The notes beneath the pieces are model-generated. The model did not search any database and was not told the DNA's origin. It saw nothing but the letters and a program-made list of their open reading frames with translations. A stretch of 64,000 nt of DNA from Siphonodentalium dalli (Eukaryota; Mollusca; Scaphopoda; Gadilida; Siphonodentaliidae). Made by a program: the position numbers and the translations under genes. Positions 55,150 through 64,000 of this stretch are shown in pieces. The stretch's first letter is position 1; the number at the start of each line of letters is the position of its first letter. Location: contig CP136065.1 of NCBI GenBank assembly GCA_032622095.1, forward strand, positions 116,973,195-117,037,194, in the 5' to 3' direction.

Positions 55150-56215
55150 GGCAACTTCCATGTGCCATATGTTTGTCACCTAGAACAACTCCCATGGGGC
55201 CGTATGTTTGTTACCTGGAACAACTCCTATGGGGCCATATGTTTGTCACCTGGAACAACTCCTATGGGGCCATATGTTTGTCACCTGGAACAACTCCCAT
55301 GGGGCCATATGTTTGTCATATGGAACAACTCCCATGGGGCCATATGTTTTTCATTTGGAACAACTCCCATGTGCCATATGTTTGTCACCTGGAACAACTC
55401 CTATGGGGCCATATGTTTGTCACCTGGAACAACTCATATGGGGCCATATGTTTGTCATTTGGAACAACTTCCGGTCAACTCCCATGTGCCATATGATTGT
55501 CACCTGGAACAACTCCCATGGGGCCATATGTTTGTCACCTGGAACAACTCCTGTGGGGCCATATGTTTGTTGTCACCTGGAACAACTCCCATGGGGCCAT
55601 ATGTTTGTCACCTGGAACAACTCCCAAGGGGCAATATGTTTGTCATTAGGAACAACTCCCATGTGCCATATGTTTGTCACCTGGAACAACTCCCATGGGG
55701 CCATATGTTTGTCACCTGGAACATCTCCCATGGGGCCATATGTTTGTGACCTGGAACAACTCCTATGGGGCCATATGTTTGTCACCTGGAACAACTCCCA
55801 TGTGCCATATGTTTGTCACATGGAACAACTCCCATGGGGCCATATGTTTGTCACCTGAAACAACTCCTATGGGGCCATATGTTTGTCATTTGGAACAACT
55901 CCCATGTGCCATATGTTTGTCATTTGGAACAACTCCCATGTGCCATATGTTTGTCACATGGAACAACTCCCATGGGGCCATATGTTTGTCATTTGGAACA
56001 ACTCCCATGTGCCATATGTTTGTCACCTGGAATAACTCCTATGGGGCCATATGTTTGTCACCTGAAACAACTCCCATGGGGCCATATGTTTGTCATTTGG
56101 AACAACTCCCATGTGCCATATGTTTGTCACCTGGAACAACTCCCATGGGGCCATGTTTGTCACCTGGAACAACTCATATGGGGCCATATGTTTGTCACCT
56201 GGAACAGTCACCAGG
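55150..56215 (+). repeat. 35-bp minisatellite of about 30 units, open in three frames
   Basis: The unit is GGGGCCATATGTTTGTCACC followed by TGGAACAACTCCTAT (35 bp). Variants replace the GGGG by GTG (CATGTGCC). Because 35 is not a multiple of three and the unit lacks stops on the + strand, each frame cycles through the same 35-residue peptide period (MGPYVCHLEQLP, WGHMFVTWNNS, GAICLSPGTTP) for up to 216 residues. It starts about 560 bp after the DDX46 stop. No start context, splice signals or homologue are evident, so I regard it as a satellite, not a protein gene. Confidence 0.9.
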
Positions 56216-57500
56216 GCAAGCAAAATGCTTACAGCTCCATGGAACTAACTAAAGCTCATCAAGTGTAATGCAGTCATATTATTCACATAAAATAAATTAA
56301 TTTTGTATGCCTCTATGTGTAAATAAACCATTAGTATAATTTCACCATGCATATTGACCAGACCAAAGGGAGAGGAAGCATGTTTCAGATACATATGATC
56401 AGAAGTTGATATACATGAACAAAAGTTTCCTAATTCACCCTATAGATCTTACATCGGGGAAAATGTGGCTACCTGGAAATTCAGCAGACGCATGGTCGAT
56501 AACATTTAGCATGGATGTAAGAAAACTGACATTTTATGGCTGTTATTGCATTTCAATAGAATACTCTATACATGGTTATTGTAGTTATATTATCTAGCAT
56601 ATATTCGATGATCATGTTTCTTCAAATAACCAACGGTGCACTTTGTGTTTTCTTGATAAACTTTACTGTTCATCCAAATTTGCAGACAAGTTTAACTTTG
56701 AAAAGCCCCTTCACCTACATACGCACATGATAAGCCCCTTCACCTACATATGCACATGCAAGCTAATTAACCCATTATGACCTTGCTTTTGGATCACAGA
56801 CTGACAGCTTGATGCATTTCCAAGGGATTTTTATGAAGTTGAGGAAATAATTGCCCCTCAACCACCCTAAACTTTGAATGATATGCTAACTTTGCAACCG
56901 GAGTAAAAGTTTGTTTATGCTGCAATAAATAGGAGCACATTGCTCCTCGTTATTGGAAGCTTCACAATGTTGTGGTATTTGTCCAACAATAGAAAATAAA
57001 ACCAGTCTTTCACAGAACTCAACATTTTCAAATAGACAAGAGATCTGTCCAGTAAATACAATTGAAAAAATATGCCTTGAAGTATAGTTATTCGGTGCAA
57101 GTCATCTGATAACTCTATTTTCTAAAATAAAATTACGAAGTTTGGGAATAGAAATGCCGTAAAACTGCCAAAATATATGTAAGTTTGTGCACCTTTCGGC
57201 TTATGTTATCTGCCATCATTCTTCTATTTGGATTTGCAAATACCTTGTCATCATGACATGCAGAAATGTTTTAACAATGGTTTTCTGGAGCCTGGGGACA
57301 CACATGTATTTGTTTACAAACTCAATTACTGGGAAGCCCCATTTTAGTGGGATCTATATGGTGTAATTTAGTAAATATTTGTCGCTGAAGGTGCTCTGAT
57401 CAGTGTTTGTGGAGTTGGTAGCCAAATTGACCAATGACCAATTTATTTTGAAAAACTGTTTCCATAGTCTTGACTATGGGATGCATTGTATATTGTATAG
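56216..57500. other. Intergenic sequence, no gene seen
   Basis: AT-rich. Contains a short tandem duplication of AAGCCCCTTCACCTACATA (56702 and 56731). Nothing else recognised. Confidence 0.45.
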
Positions 57501-57514
57501 CTCTCAAAGGTGCA

Positions 57515-58610
57515 TGTGTCCCATCAACAATTTACTTCGGCACACCCTACAGGCCACTTCCATCACCAAAATTTGTATGGATCTTCGGGGGTGACCTCTG
57601 GATGGGTGCCATAAAGTTTTCCCGCAATTCGTCAAAAAACATAGCTGCCAGCAGCCATCTTTGATTTCAATTTTGAATCCCATCAGCAGACCCTGCATTC
57701 CACATTTATTGGAGAAATGTTTCGAAAATTGACATTTATCTCTGGATGGGAGCTATTGAATTGAATGATTTTGATGAAAATACGTGGCTGCAAGCAGCCA
57801 TCTTGGATTTTGCCTGACTAAATCCTTCAGCATACAGGCCACATCTCTCATACGATCACCAAACTTCATATGGATCTTCGGGTTGACCTCCAGATGGGTG
57901 CTATCAATTTGTTTAGCTCAACTTTTTTTTGTAAAGTTTGAGCTATTGCCATGGTTTGGTATCCGTCGTGCATGAGTGCGTGATTTGTCAACAATTTCCT
58001 TTAGCATGGGCTACAGGTCGTACCTTTGGTCAGATCATTATGAAATTGTCATGGGCGTTGACATGTAGATGGGAACGAGTCATTTTGGGGTCATTTGGCA
58101 AAAAAACATGGCTGCCAGTGGCTATCTTGGATTTCAAAATTCAATCCATTAGCACGGGCTACAGGCCGGAGTGTTCGTCTGATCATCATGAAATTTGTCG
58201 TGGAAGTTAATATTGACATGTAGATGGGACGTGTAATTTTGGGGTCGGTCGGCCAAAAAACATGGCCGCCAGCAGCCATCTTGGATTTCAAAATTCTATC
58301 CATTAGCAGACTACAGGCCGGATTGTTCGTCTGATCATCATGAAATTTGTCGTGGAAGTTAATATTGACATTTTGGCGTGATTCGGCCATAAAACATGGC
58401 TGCCGGTAGCCATCTTGGATTTTACTCTTTGTATGACTAAATCCTTTGACACCATGCAGCTACAGGTCGTATCTTTGGTCGGATCATCATTAAATTTGTC
58501 ATGGATGTTAACATTGACATTTAAATGGGAACAAGTCATTTTGGGCTCATTCGGCAAAAAAAAGCATGGCTTCCAGCGGTGATCTTGGATTTCACTAATT
58601 TTCTGTCTTA
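57515..58610 (+). repeat. Truncated copies of the 164-bp array family
   Basis: 57515-57905 is the older variant (CATCAACAATTTACTTCGGC, GCCAGCAGCCATCTTTGATT). At 57914 a younger copy starts with AGCTCAACTTTTTTTTGTAA and runs for about four units to 58610. There is no right terminus. Confidence 0.8.
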
Positions 58611-59977
58611 ATGTCTCCTCTAATTTTTTTTGGTTGTTAACAAATATACATTCCTTGCTGGATATTTTTGTCCGATATCACGTTTTCCCAAATGACGGTA
58701 TATTAATCTGGTCAAAACTGAAACAACGCTAATAACGCAATGTCTGTTTCGAATCAATGAGTATTATTGCTATCATAACTCCACCGATGAATATATATGT
58801 TCAGGAGATACCCGGATTGGGATTCCTCTTTTACCTGAGTTGGGGAATATTCATCCAAAATGGCCACCGGAAATAGAAAAATCGCGAAAATCGCTTATTT
58901 TAATATCAGTGAGCCTTATTGTCATGACAACTCAACACCTGCTTACTATTATGATTTGGGAACTCTGAGTCGAAGAACTGTCCTTATATCACATCCAAAT
59001 AAAAGTCCCCCAAATCCAAAATGGCACACACAATGGCAGACAGATTTTGAAAAATCACGAAAATCCCTCATATACGCAATAATTGGGTATTATTGTCGAG
59101 ACCACCTGTGCTTACAGTTGAGTTGGAAATACTGAGGTGAAGTAATTACCTTACATCTCATGCAAGAAATAGTTTTCAAAATCGAAGATGGCAGCCAAAA
59201 TGGCGAGTGAAATTTTAAAACACTCCTACGTATACATTCCTTTACTTTCTTACGATGGGCATTTTTGTTTCGCGAATTCTACCCACCATTATATGCTGAT
59301 GTGGAATATTGATATGAAGTATATATTTGAGTTTGGCAATTGATACTCAGTCAAGATGGTGGCTAAACTGGCAGCCAGAAATTGAAATGATATCTATATT
59401 TTCACATACTAATTTCAACTTTTTGTCATAATATCAATATGTATGGATGAAACTGTACATAAACCATCAATTAGTTCAACATAAAACGTCTCGAAATGTA
59501 TAACATAGGTCATATCCTTCTGGAAGGATGAAACCCACAATTAATAATCGCGATGTGGCATTTCAAAATAAATTCTCCACTTACTGTAGGTGCGCCGAAT
59601 AGTAATCAGAGCAATTATCTGATTACAGATTCTGATTTGCCACATCCATAATTATCTGGACCAGCTTCCATTTCTTTGTCTGATAAATCTAGGTCGCTCA
59701 CACCGACAAAGTATTCAACATTTCCTGGGAGAAGGGTCCCTCTAATCATGTTTCTAAAAATTCATTTCCAGTGTCCAGCTTACGATTTTAAATATTTGAT
59801 AAATATGGGATTTATGTGTCCTCTTGAACTAGAAAGGCATATGGTCGATGAGTAGACAAGCTTACAGAAGGTCATCTCTATGTATGTCTTTCTCATATGG
59901 GGCTCACCGCATGTACACCTGGCGAAATTCCCAGTTAGCTAGTCACTTCGCAATAGATGGTTCGTCAACTCGCAAAC

Positions 59978-60343
59978 TTAGTCAACGAATTGGCATATGT
60001 GGAAACATTTCGGAAGTGTTTCAAAGGTTGCTGGCTGTCTTATTCCCTTGGGCAGATGCCTATCTGCTAAGTAGAAGACCATAATGTACCGACTACCCAC
60101 ACTTCTTGACCATGATTCTAAGCATTCTGTGTGATGTCCCGTCAAAGAGCTCCCAACAGAGAAGAACAATAATCTTGGTGCTAGTTTGTGGACATGCGCC
60201 ATGATAGTTGGAATGAAATTGGCCATGGTATACACCACACCTACACCAGGTGCATGCTTCAGATATAGAATGTCATGCATGTCGGTGTTTTTGGTGTGAT
60301 AAGATTGTATTTCCACATCTGTTTCGAAGCTGTTCTGAATCAA
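59978..60343 (-). pseudogene. Unrecognised coding remnant in the left inner arm
   Basis: 121 residues, including NFIPTIMAHVHKLAPRLLFF, SVGSSLTGHHTECLESWS and LPKGIRQPATFE. The phrase SSIMTHAHKLAPHVLLLSLG encoded at about 61510-61577 on the + strand is a diverged copy, so two inverted copies of one ORF remain. The HKLAPxLLxxSxG phrase is shared by both, which argues for former coding function. I do not recognise the family; it may be a transposon-encoded replication or transposase protein. Confidence 0.4.
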
Positions 60344-61375
60344 CTTGACCAGACGTATAATTTTGTCTGGATAATACTATGCTAGCCTCCCCAGAACAGT
60401 CGGATGGGCTAAAGGATAATGTCTTCATAGAATGAAGGCATGCGCTGTTGTTCTCCTCTCTCAGGGTTAGTGTCAGTATGTGGGCGGTATTATTCAAGAA
60501 AATGTCAGGAACTGTGGTGCATTTATTTCACTAAGCATGTTTAAAGAACAATTTATAGTCCCGACGGCAATGGCTGTGAACGTGGGGAAATACTTCAAAG
60601 GTCGAATGTGACCTTAATAGTCATCTAGCTTTATATATATATATATATAACTTAGAATATAGTAGTTAATGTCTCATGCAGGAATGGTGATGTTACAAAG
60701 AAATCACTTGGTGTACCCAACGTCTGTTGAACTGAGTGCAAGATCTCATCAACGTAACATTCCTCTGGATGTTCTTCGTGTTGAACATTTCACCCTTGTG
60801 TTGATGGCATTTGTACTTTCTTGAACCATACCGACCACCACCCAGCGCGAGTATGAAATATCAACAAACTATCAAAGGCATCTTCTTTAAAGCTACACCT
60901 ACACCCCAGTCTTTGTGGGGCTTATATAGTAGTAGCCAATGGTACACGCCTGGTCCAGTTGAGGACGGCTTCCAAATGGTTGGGAAGATACAATTACCAA
61001 TTGATCGCAGCTGTCCCAAAATATATTATAAACTCATTGCAATTTGGCAATGAACAGATGCATCACATTTAGTGGACATTACCAGTCGGAAAATTAACTT
61101 AAATTGAGAACAACATGCACTGAACATAAACATACCGTATGATATAAATCTGTCCTTACCCCATACCATTCTTGAACATTCCATATTGTATTTGTGTGTT
61201 TTGTCAGAATTTTTGTTTTGTGTTCAACATTTATGCATTTAAATTTTTCTTCTGTGCACCACCATCTTTCTCCTGGGGAGAGGAGCTCTACCTAAGTTGC
61301 TATAAATTGTGCTGCAATCCCCATTCATTCATCCTACATTAGTCTGTTATAAACAGATTTGTTTGAAATTTATAT

Positions 61376-61585
61376 ATGGGATGCTCAATAAAATATGAAA
61401 CAACAAAAGATACAATCTTAGCATACAAAGAAAGCAAAGCTACACATGAGATCCTGTCTGAATCTAAAACATACCCAAAAGAAGCGGCGGTACAGTCATG
61501 GTCCCATTTCATTTCCTCTATCATGACACATGCCCACAAACTAGCACCGCATGTATTGTTATTATCGCTTGGATCTGTTGGGTGA
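61376..61585 (+). pseudogene. Coding remnant in the right inner arm (partner of 59978-60343)
   Basis: Sixty-nine residues including EAAVQSWSHFISSIMTHAHK and LAPHVLLLSLGS, parallel to the minus-strand remnant. Upstream residues (YETTKDTILAYKESKATHEI) have no counterpart I can align by eye. Confidence 0.35.
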
Positions 61586-62639
61586 GACTATTGCTGGACG
61601 CCACCAAGATTGTCCTTAGGATCATGGTCAAGGTGCTCATGTTGTTATCCCCATTAAGCTCGCCAAGAATAAGGATAAGAACTCCCAGCTTTCGAGACAA
61701 ACACGTGAGCTGGACACCAGAATATATATTGTTTGAAACATTCCGATTAGTGGGACCCTTCTAACAAGAAGTGTAGAAAACTGTGTTGGTGTGAGCGAGA
61801 TAGATTAATCCGACAAGGAGGCGGAAGCTGGTCCAGATAATCCTGAATATGGCAAATCAGAATCAGCTCAGGTACTGTTGTTTTGATTCTTGGAAGTCAT
61901 AATATGACTATTTGGCGCACCTATATATGGTTACGGCCATTATGGGCACTTAGTAGAGAATGGATTACAAAATGCCACATCACGATTATTAATTTTGGGT
62001 TTTCATCCTTCCAGAAGGCGACGAGCTATGTTGAAACTAATAGATGGGTTATGTACCGTTTCATCCATACATATCAGTATTATGACAAAAAGTTTTAATT
62101 AGTATGTGAATATGTCGACTTCTTTTCAATTTCTGGCCGCCAGTTTGACCCCCATCTTGACTTTGAGAATTTGCCAAACACAAATGAATATTTCAGATCA
62201 ATGTTCCATATGAACATGTAATTGTGGGTAGAATTCGCATAACAAAAACGCCCATCATAAGAAAGTAAAGGAATGTAAGCTTGTTTTCAAATTTTGGTCG
62301 CCATCTTCGATTTGGAAAACAATTTCATGCATGAGGTGATTTTTCTATATCTGATGGCCATTTTGAATTTGGGTGAATATTCCTCAACTCAGGTATAAGA
62401 GGAATCCTAGCTCGAGTATCTCCTCCACAAATATATGCATGGGTGTTGTTATGGTAGCAATAACATTCATTGATTCGAAACAGACATTGTCCTATTAGCG
62501 TCGATTATATCAGGCATTTGGGAAAACGTGATATCGGACAAAAATATCCAGCAAGGAATGCATATTATTGTCCTCTCCTATACGATAAATGTATAAAATC
62601 ATGCCAATATGCCCATATTTTCCCCACAGAGACAAACGA

Positions 62640-62865
62640 AAGGTAGTGAAATGTCAGAAAAATGGCAATAGTGGATTTTGGTGTCAGATTTTTGGCTAAT
62701 TTGTAAGGGTTGTATATTAGCATAATGAATCGAGCGGAAAACAAGACTATACTATACTATAACTGCGATCAAAGAGACCTGGTGCATATAAAAAAATGGC
62801 CACCATGAAGACGCCATCTTGTCTGAAGTCTGCGGCCACTTTTTTTTTTCTTGTTAACAACCGAA
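62640..62865. other. Sequence between the large inverted repeat and the next element
   Basis: AT-rich with AAAATGGCCACC and GCCATCTTGTCTG motifs and a T9 run. No gene. Confidence 0.4.
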
Positions 62866-63635
62866 ACTAGAGGTGTGACTGTCCCAATGGGACTACGGAT
62901 ACCCCCCTGTTTTTAAAATACTAAGATGTTTCACATGTCAGTAAGCATTTAGTTAAAATAATAAAATAACAGTTCCCATTGCAGGTGTACAACCACAACC
63001 CTAATCTTATACCTATTGACCGAAAAATGTAGGAATAAAAGCTTGGACAAAATTATGTATGTTGCGAAAACATTTCTAAGTCGAAAAAGGGGAATAACTC
63101 CACACAAAAAATGTCGGACAGACGTCATAATCGCAGGTGCACAGGTTCCCATGGTACTAAATATCAGTGCCAAGATTAAAAATCATTGACCGAAAAATGT
63201 AGGAATAAAAGCTCGGACAAAATTATGCATGTTGCAAAAACAAATTCTAAGTCGAAAAAGGGGGATAACTCCACCAAAAAATGTCGGACAGACGTCATAA
63301 TCGCAGGTGCACAAGTTCCCATGGTACTAAATATCTGTGCCACGTTTTAAAAAAATTGACCGAAAAATGTAGGAATAAAAGCTCGGACAAAAGTATACAT
63401 GTTGCAAAATAATTCTAAGTTGAAAAAGGGGGGATAACTCCACCAAAAAAAGTCCGACAGACGTCATAATCGCAGGTACACAGGTTCCCATGGTGGTTGA
63501 TGTCTGTGCCAAGTTTCACGGAAATTTATAAAAAAAACAACAGAAAAACTCCGGACAAATTTGTGTCCACGGACGGACGACGGACGGACAAGCTGACTCC
63601 AGTATACCCCCCCTAACTTCGTTGCAGGGGGTATA
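62866..63635 (-). mobile_element. Second Helitron/Helentron-like TATACCCCC element, minus strand
   Basis: The same family as 37438-38244 in opposite orientation. It starts at AACTAGAGGTGTGACTGTCC (hairpin GTCCC-AAT-GGGAC), with three internal ~170-bp repeats (CGTCATAATCGCAGGTGCAC, GACCGAAAAATGTAGGAATA), then GGACGGACGACGGACGGACA, and ends GGGGGTATA. Directly beyond it, ACTAGAGGCGAC looks like the start of a further, truncated copy. Confidence 0.8.
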
Positions 63636-64000
63636 AAAAACTAGAGGCGACATTAAGAAAGAAAATTAGTGGGGTGAAGTTGAGTCCTGGGGGGGGGGGG
63701 GGGGGTGCAGAGGTCGACCAATATCTCCTGGACTAATTGTATTTGAAAAATTTTCAATGAAAAACATGGCTGCTTGCAGCCATCTTGGATTTTAATTTTT
63801 GCATCACTAGATATTTTGTGACGCCGTACAGCCATGTTTTTCATCCCAATGATCAAAAAATCCTGCAGATCATTGTTTCCCCCATCATCAAATCAATCCC
63901 TTCAGAAATGGCTTATAACTAATTAAAGAAATTTAATGTTTTCTATGGAATAAACCAACAGTAATGCTCTAATTAATCGACTTCTTAACAACAGCAGAAT
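63636..64000. repeat. Repeat fragments at the window end
   Basis: A poly-G tract at 63690-63706, a relic of the 164-bp family (GCTTGCAGCCATCTTGGATT at 63773), and from 63959 the CAGTAATGCTCTAATTAATC repeat also seen at 46544 and 51141, cut by the window edge. Confidence 0.6.

Larger units (their letters stand above)
58630..62620. mobile_element. Large inverted-repeat element with about 1.1-1.2-kb arms
   Basis: The left arm (58650-59785) is matched in inverse by 61700-62605. Shared phrases include ATTCCTTGCTGGATATTTTT, GTCCGATATCACGTTTTCCC, TTTCGAATCAATGA, ATTCTACCCACMATTA, CTTCTGGAAGGATGAAA, GATTATCTGGACCAGCTTCC and GTGTCCAGCTYACG. Weaker pairing continues inward (60155-60210 with 61505-61560, GGTGCTAGTTTGTGGRCATG). 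The 1.9-kb centre holds coding-like remnants. Identity is about 75-85% by eye, so it is old. Confidence 0.7.

Noticed and set aside
55162-56268. Overlapping 167-216-residue ORFs as Cys/Trp-rich repeat proteins
   Set aside because: All forward frames are open because of the 35-bp unit, and the peptides are frame-shifted readings of one tandem repeat.
61560-61740. Host protein exon (Lys/Leu/Ser-rich ORF)
   Set aside because: It lies in the inner arm of the inverted-repeat element and shows no recognisable domain.

Overview
The window is animal nuclear DNA. It is AT-rich, has one spliced gene with GT-AG introns, and is mostly repeats. The only host gene I recognise is the 3' half of DDX46 (the PRP5-type DEAD-box RNA helicase of the U2 snRNP) on the + strand. 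It lies in nine coding exons between 9432 and 54590, coding for about 490 residues. The N-terminal half (Q motif, Walker A, DEAD box) must lie upstream of base 1. The repeat families (164-bp units with GCCATCTTGGAT cores, TATACCCCCC elements with runs of GTCC, TTAGCTCAACTT termini) look to me like those of marine molluscs, probably a bivalve. That is recollection of style, not a search result.

Layout. 1-9431 is DDX46 intron: a degenerate 40-48-bp minisatellite (190-1800), a poly-G tract, a ~140-180-bp tandem repeat, and a TIR-bounded element (3.69-8.96 kb) carrying a deleted hAT-like transposon with a zinc-finger/coiled-coil ORF. The first exon is 9432-9596. The following 23-kb intron is occupied by three elements of one family nested inside each other (9.73-31.34, 11.73-24.78 and 15.88-21.24 kb). 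Each has inverted terminal repeats plus an internal complementary region, the hallmark of DIRS-like tyrosine-recombinase retrotransposons. A hAT-type element with a perfect 8-bp TSD, a TTAA-flanked MITE and a hairpin foldback element sit inside the nest.

Exon 2 (32766-32993) is followed by a 12.8-kb intron. It holds a Helitron-like repeat and a giant composite array (34.9-44.4 kb) of 164-bp units that reverses orientation at a perfect 33-bp-arm palindrome (axis at 43204). The array contains a ~2.09-kb near-identical tandem duplication, an 807-bp Helitron/Helentron-like insertion whose empty site is preserved in the other duplicate, and a 1325-bp element with a TA target duplication. Exons 3-9 (45816-54590) carry helicase motifs V and VI and the PRP5/DDX46-specific C-terminus, with shorter introns containing foldback elements, a tRNA-derived SINE pair and dispersed TIR fragments.

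Downstream of the gene (54.6-64 kb) are the 3' UTR, a 35-bp minisatellite of about 30 units open in all three forward frames, truncated 164-bp-family copies, a ~4-kb inverted-repeat element (58.6-62.6 kb) with coding-like remnants, and a second TATACCCCCC element in the opposite orientation. The biology is therefore one essential splicing-factor gene whose introns have accumulated unusually many long inverted repeats, which would fold into long double-stranded RNA in the pre-mRNA.
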